A DNA stretch of 64,000 nt from Bacillus cereus group sp. RP43 (GTDB lineage: Bacteria; Bacillota; Bacilli; Bacillales; Bacillaceae_G). This document shows positions 42,867 to 51,928 of the stretch, piece by piece (position 1 is the first letter of the stretch; the number at the start of each line of letters is the position of its first letter). Location of the stretch: NCBI RefSeq assembly GCF_040459645.1, contig NZ_JARVHQ010000001.1:4712001-4776000 (forward strand). Reading direction: 5' to 3'. The notes beneath the pieces are model-generated. The model ran no database searches and was not told the DNA's origin. It was given only the letters and a program-made list of their open reading frames with translations. The translations under genes and the position numbers were made by a program.

Positions 42867-44531
42867 TTATGAAATGCGATAAACCCTTGTTTCATAAGGT
42901 TTTAACGTGATTGTAGTTACTTGTTCATGTTTCGCAACTTCATAGTTATTTAAAAGCAAACGTTTGCGTTCTAGTGCGAATGAAGGCTCATTATACACAA
43001 CTTCCTCTTTTGAGATATTACTAATTACAATGACTTTTTCATCCTGTAACGTACGTGTATATGCATAAATTTGTGGATCGTCTTCTAAAAGTAAATCATA
43101 CGTACCGTAGTTCAGTACATCGTGCTCTTTTTTCAAGGCAATCATTTTCTTATAGAAATTGAAAATAGACTTCTCTTCATTTTTTTGCTTTTCAACATTA
43201 ATTTCCTTGTAATTTGGATTCATGCCAAACCAAGGTGCATTTGTTGTAAAACCAGCATTCATCTCATCGTTCCACTGCATAGGTGTACGTGAATTATCGC
43301 GGCAAGAAGCCCATATAATTTCCATCATATCTTGATGCGATACTCCTTCTGCAATTTTCTCACGATATAAATTTTTAACTGCTACATCATCGTAATCTTC
43401 AATATTTGGGAACTGAACATTTGTCATACCAATTTCTTGTCCTTGATAAATAAACGGTGTGCCGTGCATAAAGAAATACATCGCACCTAAAGCCGTTGCA
43501 CTTTCACGCCAATATTCTTTATCATTTCCCCAAGTAGACACAATACGTGGCTTATCATGATTTTCAATGTATAAAGCATTCCATCCCTTATTTTCTAAAC
43601 CTTTTTGCCATTTCGTTAATACTTTTTTCAACTCAACAACATCAAGATCTTTCTTCTTTTCTGCATCCCATAAGCTTAAATGCTCAAATTGGAATACCAT
43701 ATTGAATTTACCATTCTCTTCTCCAACCCAAAGATCAGCATCTTCAACTTTCACACCATTTGCTTCTCCAACAGTCATAATATCGTATTTAGCAAATGTA
43801 TTTTCTTTTAATTCTTCTAGTAATGGCTGAATACCATTTACATTCATATGTTTGTCAAAAGAAGGCACATACTTTAACCCTTTTGGATTTGGCATATCCT
43901 TGAGGCCTTCTTCTTTTTTAATATGACTAATCGCATCGACGCGGAAACCATCAATACCTTTATCAAGCCACCAATTAACAGTATCATATAAAACTTCACG
44001 AACTTCTTTATTCTCCCAGTTCAAATCTGGTTGTTTACGCGAGAATAAATGTAAATAATATTGCTCTGTCACTTCATCATATTCCCATGCAGAACCATTA
44101 AAAATACTTTCCCAATTGTTTGGTTCCGCGCCGTCTTTACCATCCTGCCAAATATACCAATCACGCTTCGGATTGTCTTTAGAAGAACGTGATTCAATAA
44201 ACCACGGATGTTCATCACTTGTATGATTAATAACTAAATCAATAATAAGCTTCATGTCACGCTTATGAACTTCATCTAGTAGCATATCAAAATCTTCCAT
44301 CGTACCAAATTCATCCATAATGTCTTGATAGTCACTAATATCATAACCATTATCGTCATTAGGTGATTTATACATTGGACAAATCCAAATTACATCTATA
44401 CCTAAATCTTTTAAATAATCCAGTTTTGCAATAATACCCTGTAAATCTCCAATACCATCACCATTTGAATCCATAAAGCTACGTGGATAAATTTGATAAG
44501 CGACAGCTTCTTTCCACCATGTCTTATTCAT
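42867..44531 (-). CDS. GH13 alpha-glucosidase / oligo-1,6-glucosidase
   Basis: 554 residues from the ATG at 44531 (MNKTWWKEAVAYQIYPRSF), eight bases after AAGGAGA; the longer frame has no SD. GH13 subfamily with region I DLVINHTSDEHPWF, region II GFRVDAISHI (nucleophile Asp), region III VGEANG (acid/base Glu) and region IV ENHDKPR. The ISHI/VINHT pattern and length match oligo-1,6-glucosidases (MalL, about 558 residues in B. cereus). Cytoplasmic; cleaves isomalto- or malto-oligosaccharides, likely after PTS import as phosphate or unphosphorylated. Cre/LacI-type sites lie upstream. Confidence 0.93.
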   Translation of the reverse strand: MNKTWWKEAVAYQIYPRSFMDSNGDGIGDLQGIIAKLDYLKDLGIDVIWICPMYKSPNDDNGYDISDYQDIMDEFGTMEDFDMLLDEVHKRDMKLIIDLVINHTSDEHPWFIESRSSKDNPKRDWYIWQDGKDGAEPNNWESIFNGSAWEYDEVTEQYYLHLFSRKQPDLNWENKEVREVLYDTVNWWLDKGIDGFRVDAISHIKKEEGLKDMPNPKGLKYVPSFDKHMNVNGIQPLLEELKENTFAKYDIMTVGEANGVKVEDADLWVGEENGKFNMVFQFEHLSLWDAEKKKDLDVVELKKVLTKWQKGLENKGWNALYIENHDKPRIVSTWGNDKEYWRESATALGAMYFFMHGTPFIYQGQEIGMTNVQFPNIEDYDDVAVKNLYREKIAEGVSHQDMMEIIWASCRDNSRTPMQWNDEMNAGFTTNAPWFGMNPNYKEINVEKQKNEEKSIFNFYKKMIALKKEHDVLNYGTYDLLLEDDPQIYAYTRTLQDEKVIVISNISKEEVVYNEPSFALERKRLLLNNYEVAKHEQVTTITLKPYETRVYRIS

Positions 44532-44568
44532 ACTAATTCTCTCCTTTTGCATCCCATCGGATTTTTTA

Positions 44569-44585
44569 TGCAAACGTTTTCGTAA
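44569..44585. promoter_or_regulatory. LacI/CcpA-type operator before the glucosidase gene (proximal)
   Basis: TGCAAACGTTTTCGTAA, centred on AAACGTTT, 38 bases upstream of the start codon. Confidence 0.55.
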
Positions 44586-44610
44586 CACTATCATAACAAA
44601 ATATGAATAG

Positions 44611-44628
44611 TTTGCAACTGTTTTCATT
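44611..44628. promoter_or_regulatory. LacI-type operator before the glucosidase gene (distal)
   Basis: TTTGCAACTGTTTTCATT, about 80 bases upstream of the start codon; matches the site at 42764-42780. Confidence 0.5.
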
Positions 44629-44678
44629 GAACTCTATGTAGTTTCCTTATTCTTATGCTTTATTTATTTCTCACAAAG

Positions 44679-44815
44679 ATAAAGTGAAACTTTAATCAGT
44701 GGGGAGATGTCCATCCCCCGCTGATTATTAGCCCTTACCAATCGAGCTTTTACGAGCAGCCCTATCTTCTTTGCTTCAGCCGGATTGTCTTACTGCTCGC
44801 AAATAACGGGATAAA
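44679..44815 (+). repeat. bcr1-type repeat, copy 1 (137 bp)
   Basis: Begins ATAAAGTGAAACTTTAATCA, has CCCCGCTGATTATTAGCCC in the 5' part and TCTTACTGCTCGCAAATAACGG near the 3' end, and is bounded at both ends by ATAAA (TTTAT on the other strand). The same arrangement at 53580-53738 shares both ends and the middle motif CCAATCG-GCTTTTACG. This agrees with the bcr1 mobile repeat of the B. cereus group, which carries TTTAT duplications. It lies upstream of the FAD oxidase gene. Confidence 0.82.
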
Positions 44816-44906
44816 TCTAACCCTTCTCGTCTTCTCGTCCATGCGTGTTAAATACACTTTTCATATACTAATACAAGCTCATATTATTTCAGAAAGGAGA
44901 TATAAA

Positions 44907-46241
44907 TTGAAACAAACAAAATTAACTGGTCGTATCGTCGTTCCCTCGGATCCTGGGTATGACATAGCCCGAATAAATTTAAATTTAAGCATTCCAAAAT
45001 TCCCTTGTATTATTGTTTTTTGTCAAAATAAAAATGATGTGTGTAACGCCTTAAAATGGGCACGTGAGCGTCATATACCATTTCGCTTAAGAAGTGGACG
45101 ACATAGCTACGAAAATTTCTCTCTTTTAAATGGCGGGCTTATTATTGATGTGAGTGAAATGAAGCAAATTACGGTTAGTACAGGAAAATTAACAGCAACA
45201 ATTGAAGCGGGTGCAAATCTGGGCACTGTGTATAAAGAACTTTGGAAATACGGTTTTACAATACCAGCTGGCACAAGTGCAAGTGTCGGAATTGTGGGGT
45301 TAACACTCGGCGGTGGCATTGGCATGCTTTCACGCTTATTTGGACTAACATGTGATCAATTAGTAGAAGTCGAAATGGTACAAGCGTGCGGAAAATTTGG
45401 TGCAAAAATCATTCGTGCAAATGAACAAGAAAACCCTAAGCTATTTTGGGCATGCCGTGGCGGTGGCGGTGGAAATTTCGGAATTGTTACTTCCTTAACC
45501 TTTCGAGTCCACCCTATAAAAAACGTATCAATTTTCTCACTTACATGGGAATGGAAAGACTTTGTTGCTGCCTTTCAAGCTTGGCAAAACTGGGCACCTT
45601 ATATAGATGAACGTCTCACTTCATCAATTGAATTATTCTCTAAACAACGAAATAAAATCGAGGTGAAAGGTGAATTTGTCGGCTCTCCTTCTGAACTCTA
45701 TCATCTATTATCTCCTCTTCTTGAAACTGGTAATCCTTCTCTCTTTATAGATGAAGTCCCGTATATACAGGCTGTTCAATTCTTTAATAGCGGCAATATT
45801 CCTGAAAAATTCAAACGCTCTGGTTCCTACGTATATAAACCTATCCCTCTTAAAGGTATTCAAATCTTACAATATTTTCTTTCTCATGCACCAAATAAAG
45901 ATGCGAGTATTTGGCACCAATCACTCGTAGGTGCTGTAGAAAACATTTCCCCTAATGAAACAGCTTATTTCCACCGCAAGGCAATTATTGCTCAAGAGTA
46001 TATTACTTCTTGGAAATGCAACGATGAAGAAAACCGAAATATACGCTGGGTTAAAGATTTAAGGGAAAGCTTAGATCCTTACACACTGGGAGACTATGTC
46101 AATTGGCCCGATATCGACATAAAAAATTGGCAAACTAGTTATTATGGCTCTAATTTTCAAAGGTTGCGTAAAGTGAAGACAGCATATGACCCTTTTAATG
46201 TTTTTCGTTTTCAACAAAGCATTCCTCCTTTCCATACGTAA
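44907..46241 (+). CDS. FAD-linked oxidase, berberine-bridge-enzyme (BBE) type
   Basis: 444 residues from a TTG at 44907, seven bases after AAAGGAG; the upstream ATG frame at 44841 has no SD. The N-terminal FAD domain shows RLRSGRHSYENFS, where the His is the usual 8-alpha attachment residue for FAD, then GLIIDVSEM, ASVGIVGLTLGGGIGMLSR and RGGGGGNFGIVTSLTF. The second covalent Cys of plant BBEs is not present at the usual place (TSASVGIVG), so a single covalent link is likely. The C-terminal BBE segment YYGSNFQRLRKVKTAYDPFNVFRFQQSIP is intact. B. subtilis relatives are YvdP/CotQ and YgaK. Substrate unknown. Confidence 0.88.
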   Translation: MKQTKLTGRIVVPSDPGYDIARINLNLSIPKFPCIIVFCQNKNDVCNALKWARERHIPFRLRSGRHSYENFSLLNGGLIIDVSEMKQITVSTGKLTATIEAGANLGTVYKELWKYGFTIPAGTSASVGIVGLTLGGGIGMLSRLFGLTCDQLVEVEMVQACGKFGAKIIRANEQENPKLFWACRGGGGGNFGIVTSLTFRVHPIKNVSIFSLTWEWKDFVAAFQAWQNWAPYIDERLTSSIELFSKQRNKIEVKGEFVGSPSELYHLLSPLLETGNPSLFIDEVPYIQAVQFFNSGNIPEKFKRSGSYVYKPIPLKGIQILQYFLSHAPNKDASIWHQSLVGAVENISPNETAYFHRKAIIAQEYITSWKCNDEENRNIRWVKDLRESLDPYTLGDYVNWPDIDIKNWQTSYYGSNFQRLRKVKTAYDPFNVFRFQQSIPPFHT

Positions 46242-46272
46242 AAAAGAAGAACAGAATTCTGTTCTTCTTTTT
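46240..46272. terminator. Bidirectional terminator, FAD oxidase / MCP
   Basis: AAAAAAGAAGAACAG and CTGTTCTTCTTTTTT form a 15-bp stem around AATT, between convergent genes. Confidence 0.92.
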
Positions 46273-47564
46273 TACATTGAAAATCGTTCAATCGTTTGTT
46301 TCAAATCAGCTGCTTGCTTCTCTAAATCTTTTAATAATCGATCGATTACCACCATGTTTTTAGATTGTTGTCTCGTTACACGTGTCACTTCTTGTGAACC
46401 AGCTGACGTTTCCTCAGCAATTGCTGCTACAGCTTTTGTTTGTGCTCCTGTCTGATGAATGTGACTCACTTGTTCATTCATATAACTACTAATTTGCTTG
46501 GTTGCATCGGCTACTTCCATAATGCTTGATGACATTTCTTTTAAAATTAATTCAGTAGCTTCGCCGCGTTTTGCCTCTTCTTTAGCTGTTTTCACTTGCT
46601 CTGTCATTTTCAGTGCGACTTGTTGCACTTCTTCCTGCATATTCCGTAATAATTGCGATATATTTCTGGCAGAATGATCACTTTCATCAGCAAGTTTACG
46701 TACTTCTTCTGCTACAACTGCAAAACCTCTTCCATGTTCACCAGCACGAGCTGCCTCAATAGAAGCATTGAGTGCTAATAAATTCGTTTGGCTAGCAATC
46801 TCACTCACAACAGAAACAATATGTTCAACTTGTTTCATTCGTTCTTCTAACTTCTGTACATTTTGCATCGAATTTTCATTTTCTTGCGCCAATGTTTGAA
46901 TACCTTGAATTAAAGAAGTGAAGACACGTGTACTTTGTCCTAAAGCTTGAACCATTTCTGAAGACAACCCGTCAGACTGTTTTGCTTTTTCTTCTACTTC
47001 ACTCGCAATAGAAGTTGTTGTATCAACAGTAGAAACAATTGCCTGAATCGATGCTGCTGATTGCTCAGCGCCGAAAGAAATCTCTGCAAGAGTCTCAGAT
47101 ACACCTTGAGCCTGCTTTGTTGCTTCACTTGTTTGCTTTCTAATTTGCTGAACTTGATTATTTGTATACGAAAATGTAGTATCGATATTTTTTACCATTA
47201 CTCTTAAATTTCCTAGCATCATATTAAATGCAACACTTAAAGATTTAATTTCATCGTCTGCCTTTGGCAATTGGACATCCTCCCGAATATCACCCTCAGC
47301 TGCTTTCCTTGCAGCTTCTTCCAACTTCCGAAGTGGTTTAATTAAAAAGATTGCTGCTCCATATGCTAAAATTCCAGACCATACTACACCTAATAACATA
47401 ACGATGATATTATAAACAGTTCGACTTACATAAATTTGAAAATAATCATATATAACGTAAATAAAAAATAAGCTTGTTGAATATGTAATTAAAGCTAAAA
47501 CTGTAGTGAATAGCATAAGTTGTGTACGTAAGCCAAAGGAAAAAGTTTTCTTCTCCTTTTCCAT
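46272..47564 (-). CDS. Methyl-accepting chemotaxis protein without external sensor domain
   Basis: 430 residues. Two membrane helices are packed near the N-terminus (about 14-37 and 46-69) with only a very short loop between them, followed by HAMP (about 70-122) and the methyl-accepting domain. There is no periplasmic-type domain, so signal input is probably via the membrane or HAMP region. The signalling tip is canonical: [20 protein letters not shown] then [15 protein letters not shown]. It contrasts with the altered tip of the receptor at 29220-30959. Monocistronic on the minus strand. Confidence 0.93.
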   Translation of the reverse strand: MEKEKKTFSFGLRTQLMLFTTVLALITYSTSLFFIYVIYDYFQIYVSRTVYNIIVMLLGVVWSGILAYGAAIFLIKPLRKLEEAARKAAEGDIREDVQLPKADDEIKSLSVAFNMMLGNLRVMVKNIDTTFSYTNNQVQQIRKQTSEATKQAQGVSETLAEISFGAEQSAASIQAIVSTVDTTTSIASEVEEKAKQSDGLSSEMVQALGQSTRVFTSLIQGIQTLAQENENSMQNVQKLEERMKQVEHIVSVVSEIASQTNLLALNASIEAARAGEHGRGFAVVAEEVRKLADESDHSARNISQLLRNMQEEVQQVALKMTEQVKTAKEEAKRGEATELILKEMSSSIMEVADATKQISSYMNEQVSHIHQTGAQTKAVAAIAEETSAGSQEVTRVTRQQSKNMVVIDRLLKDLEKQAADLKQTIERFSM

Positions 47565-47773
47565 TTCTTCTTCCCCCTTTTTATAATCAATATATGTACT
47601 ACCTATATATTATTATCCATATTTTCGTTATAGAAAGATATAGGGATTTTTAAAATCATTATTTCCTTGAATATCAAATCCTTTTAAAAAAATAAAGGAT
47701 TCTGACAATTTATGACTAATAACAGAAATAAGGGGCAACATTTGTAAAATACATTTTTGACTGGGGGTTTTGT

Positions 47774-48496
47774 ATGATCCAAGTTCGAAATCTAGTAAAA
47801 TCATTTGGCTCACTTGATGTTTTAAAAGGAATTGATTTAGAAGTAAAAGAAAAAGAAGTTGTTGTTTTAATTGGTGCCAGTGGTTCCGGCAAAAGTACAT
47901 TACTTCGCTGTCTTAACTTTTTAGAAATGTACGATGAAGGTGAAATTCACTTACAAGGTGAGCGGATTGATCCAAAGCATTCAAATTTAAACAAAGTCCG
48001 TGAAAATGTCGGTATGGTTTTTCAACACTTTAACCTCTTTCCTCATATGACCTCACTAGAAAACATCATAGAAGCACCTATTCACGTAAAAAAATTGGAA
48101 GCAGCAAATGCAAAGGAGATTGGAAATCAACTCCTACAAAAAGTCGGCCTACAAGATAAAGCAGATGTAACTCCCCACCTCCTTTCCGGTGGTCAAAAAC
48201 AACGAATTGCGATTGCACGAGCTCTTGCCATGAATCCTAAAATTATGCTATTTGATGAACCTACCTCAGCTTTAGACCCTGAACTTGTCGGAGAAGTGTT
48301 GCAAGTTATGAAAGAACTTGCTGAAGAAGGAATGACAATGGTTATTGTTACTCATGAAATGAATTTCGCAAGAGATGTAGCTGACCGCGTCATCTTTATG
48401 GATGACGGGAAAATTGTAGAGGATGCTTCGCCAGAGCAATTTTTTTCCGCTCCATCGCATGAACGGGCAAAGCAATTCTTACGCAACGTTTTATAA
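47774..48496 (+). CDS. Polar amino acid ABC transporter ATP-binding protein
   Basis: 240 residues, GlnQ/TcyC-like size. Walker [10 protein letters not shown] (about 35-43), Q-loop [13 protein letters not shown], signature LLSGGQKQR, Walker [21 protein letters not shown]-loop IVTHEM. The [10 protein letters not shown] and [17 protein letters not shown] strings are characteristic of the polar amino acid uptake (PAAT) subfamily. GGGGG SD. First of a three-gene plus-strand importer (ATPase, binding lipoprotein, permease). Ligand not determined; cystine, glutamine or arginine are all possible. Confidence 0.93.
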   Translation: MIQVRNLVKSFGSLDVLKGIDLEVKEKEVVVLIGASGSGKSTLLRCLNFLEMYDEGEIHLQGERIDPKHSNLNKVRENVGMVFQHFNLFPHMTSLENIIEAPIHVKKLEAANAKEIGNQLLQKVGLQDKADVTPHLLSGGQKQRIAIARALAMNPKIMLFDEPTSALDPELVGEVLQVMKELAEEGMTMVIVTHEMNFARDVADRVIFMDDGKIVEDASPEQFFSAPSHERAKQFLRNVL

Positions 48497-48617
48497 TGTA
48501 ACTTCTGTTTCAAACATAAAGAAATGCATTCATACGGGGCACAACTAATTGTCCAAATAAAATATCTCCATAACATATTGAAAACAATCCGTATGATCAA
48601 TATATAGGAGGGGTTTT

Positions 48618-49412
48618 ATGAAAAGAAAACTATTAACCATTGTTGCGAGTATTACATTATGTACATCCTTCATACTAGGAGCCTGTAGTAAGGAAAGCTC
48701 TACTACTTCATCTAATGGTAAAAATGAATTTCGTTATGCGATGAGTGGTTTATACAAACCTTTTAACTATAAAGAAAATGACGGGAAACTTGTCGGTTTT
48801 GATGTAGAAATAGGTGAAGCTCTCGGGAAAAAGATGGGAATGAAACCTGTTCCTGTTACAAATCCTTGGGAAACATTGATTCAAGGTCTACAATCAAAAA
48901 AATATGATGTGATATTAGGAAGTATGGCTATTACAGAAGAGCGATTAAAAGCCGTGAATTTCTCAAATCCATATTATCGCTCTGGTGCACAAATTTTTGT
49001 AGCTAAAAAGAATACATCTATCTCTTCTCCAGAGGACTTGAAAGGTAAAAAAATAGGTGTTGTAAAAGCAAGTACTTTCAAAACCCTTGTTGCAAAATAT
49101 ACAGATCAAATTACAGAATATGATAGTGATATTACTGCACTTATGGACTTAGAACCAGGACGTGTAGACGCAGTTATTACTGATCAAATGGTTGGTCTTC
49201 GTATGATTAAAGAAGGTAAATCCAATATAAAAGAAGCTGGAAAACCGTTAAACCTTGATGAAATGGGAATTGCTATTCATAAAGACAATAAAGACATGGT
49301 CGAAAAGGTAAATAAAGCGCTAGATGAAATCATTAAAGACGGCACGTATGAAAAAATCAGTAAAAAATGGTTTGGGCGTAATATTCTTGGAGAAGAAGCA
49401 AAAACGAAGTAA
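48618..49412 (+). CDS. Polar amino acid ABC transporter substrate-binding lipoprotein
   Basis: 264 residues. Lipoprotein signal ends ILGAC with the Cys at 23. The SBP_bac_3 fold shows RYAMSGLYKPFNYKE, LVGFDVEIGEALGKKMGM, VTNPWETLIQGLQSKKYDVI, MAITEERLKAVNFSNPYYRSG, and GVDAVITDQMVG-like RVDAVITDQMVGLRM. PAAT binding protein, extracellular face of the membrane. The ligand-binding Arg/Asp pattern is present but not enough to name the amino acid. Gap of 121 bases from the ATPase gene; it is followed by a hairpin derived from a bcr1 fragment (49440-49477). Confidence 0.92.
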   Translation: MKRKLLTIVASITLCTSFILGACSKESSTTSSNGKNEFRYAMSGLYKPFNYKENDGKLVGFDVEIGEALGKKMGMKPVPVTNPWETLIQGLQSKKYDVILGSMAITEERLKAVNFSNPYYRSGAQIFVAKKNTSISSPEDLKGKKIGVVKASTFKTLVAKYTDQITEYDSDITALMDLEPGRVDAVITDQMVGLRMIKEGKSNIKEAGKPLNLDEMGIAIHKDNKDMVEKVNKALDEIIKDGTYEKISKKWFGRNILGEEAKTK

Positions 49413-49439
49413 GTTATCTCTTCAAAGTTTCCATAAATC

Positions 49440-49477
49440 ATGCCCCACTGATTAAAGTTTCACTTTATGTGGGGCAT
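49440..49477. repeat. bcr1 5'-end fragment forming a terminator-like hairpin
   Basis: The minus strand reads ATAAAGTGAAACTTTAATCA then GTGGGG, identical to the first 26 bases of the bcr1 copy at 44679. Flanking ATGCCCCAC and GTGGGGCAT pair to a 9-bp stem, and a T-rich stretch follows on the plus strand. It lies 28 bases downstream of the binding-protein gene and 42 bases before the permease start. Confidence 0.65.
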
Positions 49478-49518
49478 TTCATTCTCTACTAAAATCCATC
49501 CAATATGAGGTGACACAT

Positions 49519-50211
49519 ATGTTTGAAATTTTTATCTCTACCTATCCCACACTCTTAAAGGCTACTATTGTCACATTACAATTAACATTAACATCCCTAT
49601 TACTCGGTTCATTAATTGGATTACTAGTCGCGTTCTTTCGAATCTCTAACAATAAGGTTTTAAATAGTATTGCTCATGTATACATCGCCATTATTCGTGG
49701 TACACCTTTAATTGTTCAAATTGCTATTCTCTATTTTGGGATTACATCTGTTGTTGTGTTCACCCCTTTTTGGGCAGGAGCAATCGCTTTAGCAATTCAT
49801 AACGGTGCATATATTACTGAAATTTTTCGCGGATCAATTCAATCCGTTGACCGGGGACAATTGGAAGCTGCTCGCTCTTTAGGGATGCCTTACCCTTTAG
49901 CGATGCGCCGGATTATATTACCACAAGCATTTCGTCTGTCTCTTCCCCCTCTAGGGAACCAATTTATTATTGGATTAAAAGATTCTTCACTTGTCGCTTA
50001 TGTAGGAATGTCCGAATTATGGGGATCCGGTTTATCAATTGCCGCAGGTAACTTCCAGCAATTAGATACATATATCATTGTTGGTGTATACTATCTCGCA
50101 CTAGTTCTTCTATTTACTTATCTTGTTAGTCTTCTAGAAAAACGACTACAACGGAAAGAAAATAACTCTGTCCACGTCAAGACGAAGAACAAGAAAGAAG
50201 TCTCTTTATAA
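49519..50211 (+). CDS. Polar amino acid ABC transporter permease
   Basis: 230 residues from the ATG at 49519, five bases after GAGGTGA; a GTG three codons before overlaps that SD. HisM/GlnP-type permease: VTLQLTLTSLLLGSLIGLLVAFFRIS at the N-terminus, AIIRGTPLIVQI, HNGAYITEIFRGSIQSVDRGQLEAARSLGM with the EAA loop, and LPPLGNQFIIGLKDSSLVAYV. About five membrane helices. It completes the importer with the ATPase and lipoprotein genes upstream, but a hairpin between binding protein and permease may reduce its expression. Confidence 0.93.
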   Translation: MFEIFISTYPTLLKATIVTLQLTLTSLLLGSLIGLLVAFFRISNNKVLNSIAHVYIAIIRGTPLIVQIAILYFGITSVVVFTPFWAGAIALAIHNGAYITEIFRGSIQSVDRGQLEAARSLGMPYPLAMRRIILPQAFRLSLPPLGNQFIIGLKDSSLVAYVGMSELWGSGLSIAAGNFQQLDTYIIVGVYYLALVLLFTYLVSLLEKRLQRKENNSVHVKTKNKKEVSL

Positions 50212-50213
50212 CA

Positions 50214-50244
50214 AAAAGCAAGCTCTAAGAGAGCTTGCTTTTTC
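50214..50244. terminator. Terminator, amino acid permease / desaturase
   Basis: AAAAAGCAAGCTCT and AGAGCTTGCTTTTT stem with tails on both sides, between convergent genes. Confidence 0.9.
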
Positions 50245-50261
50245 ATCGTAAAATATATCTA

Positions 50262-51347
50262 TTATTGATTTACTTTTTTAACACTCTCTTTTTCCTCTAT
50301 ATGTTCCTCACGATATGAAATATTATGAGGATCCAATCCATTTCCTAAAGAACCATAGAAATGCTCCCTATGCGGATCAACTAATTCACTTCCGTGATAA
50401 TACACACGTGGTGTATTCCAAAGTGCTGCCAATGCTTTTGTCATCGGCATTTCGTGATAGCGTTCCGGCCACATTTCTTTAATTTTATCTTTTACTAATG
50501 GATAGTATTTAGAACTCATAGCAGGAAACAGATGATGTTCTGTATGGTACGAGAAATTGAAATGTAAAACGTCTACCCAGCGCGGTACTGTTACTGATAA
50601 ACAGTTTGCTAACGGATCATTTACTGGAACAATTGGATTTAAGCGGTGATTTGTTGCGATATATGCCATTACAATAAAGTTAGCAATTAACAATGGAATG
50701 ACATATGCAAATAACCATTTTCCAGGTCCCATAATAAACAATAAACTAATCCAAACTGTCCAAGGCAAAAGAAGTTGAAGCCATACAGATTTTTGATTGG
50801 ATGACTTGAACTCTTTTATAAAATGAAAGAACATTCGAGTCGAATGCAATGTAAATTGAATTGTTAGTGACAGAAAACTAAAGAATGAACGTACATGTAG
50901 AGGCATACGATATACCCAACTCAAAAACTTACTTTTTTTCAGTTTCTCAAATGTCGGCCATGCATCCGGATCATTCTCTTCATGCTGTGTATGAACATGA
51001 TGCGTTGCATTATGCCACTTTCTCCAAAGCTTTGGCCCTGTTGATAATGGCATAAATGCAATCGCGCCTAAGAAATCACGAAGCCATGCCTTTCTCACAA
51101 CTGTTCCATGTAAAATTTCATGCCCTAAAAATCCAAGTGAAGCAAAACATAATCCAAGAACAATCGCAATTCCTAGATTCGCCCACACATTCAATTCAAA
51201 TACACCAATCGATATTAACCCCGCCAATGCCACAAGCAAATAAGCCAGTCCACCAAATAAACGAGCAGGCACTGGTTTAAATGCTTTTTTCGGCAAATGT
51301 GGTGATACACGTGCTGCATACCACCCAAACGTATGAAGCTCCTTCAT
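50262..51347 (-). CDS. Acyl-lipid fatty acid desaturase
   Basis: 361 residues, membrane diiron desaturase. His boxes: HEILH at 76-80, HNATHH at 112-117 within KWHNATHHVHTQHEENDPD, and HTEHHLFPA near residue 275. Four or more membrane helices surround them. Introduces a double bond into membrane phospholipid acyl chains, as B. cereus DesA and DesB do (delta-5 and delta-10 positions); I cannot tell which one this is. Such genes are typically cold-induced through DesK/DesR. GGGG SD. A 580-base upstream region could hold long control sequences. Confidence 0.9.
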   Translation of the reverse strand: MKELHTFGWYAARVSPHLPKKAFKPVPARLFGGLAYLLVALAGLISIGVFELNVWANLGIAIVLGLCFASLGFLGHEILHGTVVRKAWLRDFLGAIAFMPLSTGPKLWRKWHNATHHVHTQHEENDPDAWPTFEKLKKSKFLSWVYRMPLHVRSFFSFLSLTIQFTLHSTRMFFHFIKEFKSSNQKSVWLQLLLPWTVWISLLFIMGPGKWLFAYVIPLLIANFIVMAYIATNHRLNPIVPVNDPLANCLSVTVPRWVDVLHFNFSYHTEHHLFPAMSSKYYPLVKDKIKEMWPERYHEMPMTKALAALWNTPRVYYHGSELVDPHREHFYGSLGNGLDPHNISYREEHIEEKESVKKVNQ

Positions 51348-51928
51348 CCTTTTGCCCCTTTCTTATGCCGCGCCTTGCGCAACTTACATATATCAATTCT
51401 TGCTTCCAGATTGATTTTACTAGGTGATTAAAAAAGCATCTATTATAAGGAAAATATACTCACTCTATCGTCACTTATTTTTCGCTTTTATTATCAATGA
51501 AAAACATTTCTCTTTTTACTCTCTATCAACCTTTCCACATGATGAATCATAACAATAGAATTTCTATATTGTCAACAACTTTTATGACCTAGTAATAAAA
51601 GTTGGTTATATTTTTATAATTATACTTTATTTCACTAAAGAAAGAGTATAGATTTCATAAGGATTTATCCACTATATATATACATATACTTAAACACAAT
51701 GGACTCTATCTCATTCAAGAACTCTCTATATAATCAACAAACGGAATCACTTAAATTTAGTTTTATATAAATCCTACTTCTTCATAATGCCCTATCAAAT
51801 TAATTATATCAAAATAATTTAATCCCTCTTTTAATAAAAGGAGACTCCTTTTAAAATAACACACATGAATTTCATATAATATGGAAATATTAAAAGGAAA
51901 ATTGTTCTAAAATCAGGAGGTTTCCACA
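51348..51928. other. 581-base divergent intergenic region
   Basis: Very AT-rich. It must hold promoters for the desaturase (minus) and FAD-Rieske gene (plus; TATAAT at 51875-51880, weak -35). A perfect 10-bp inverted repeat, CAACTTTTAT/ATAAAAGTTG, is at 51576-51604. No credible open frame, riboswitch or coding remnant was seen. Confidence 0.55.
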
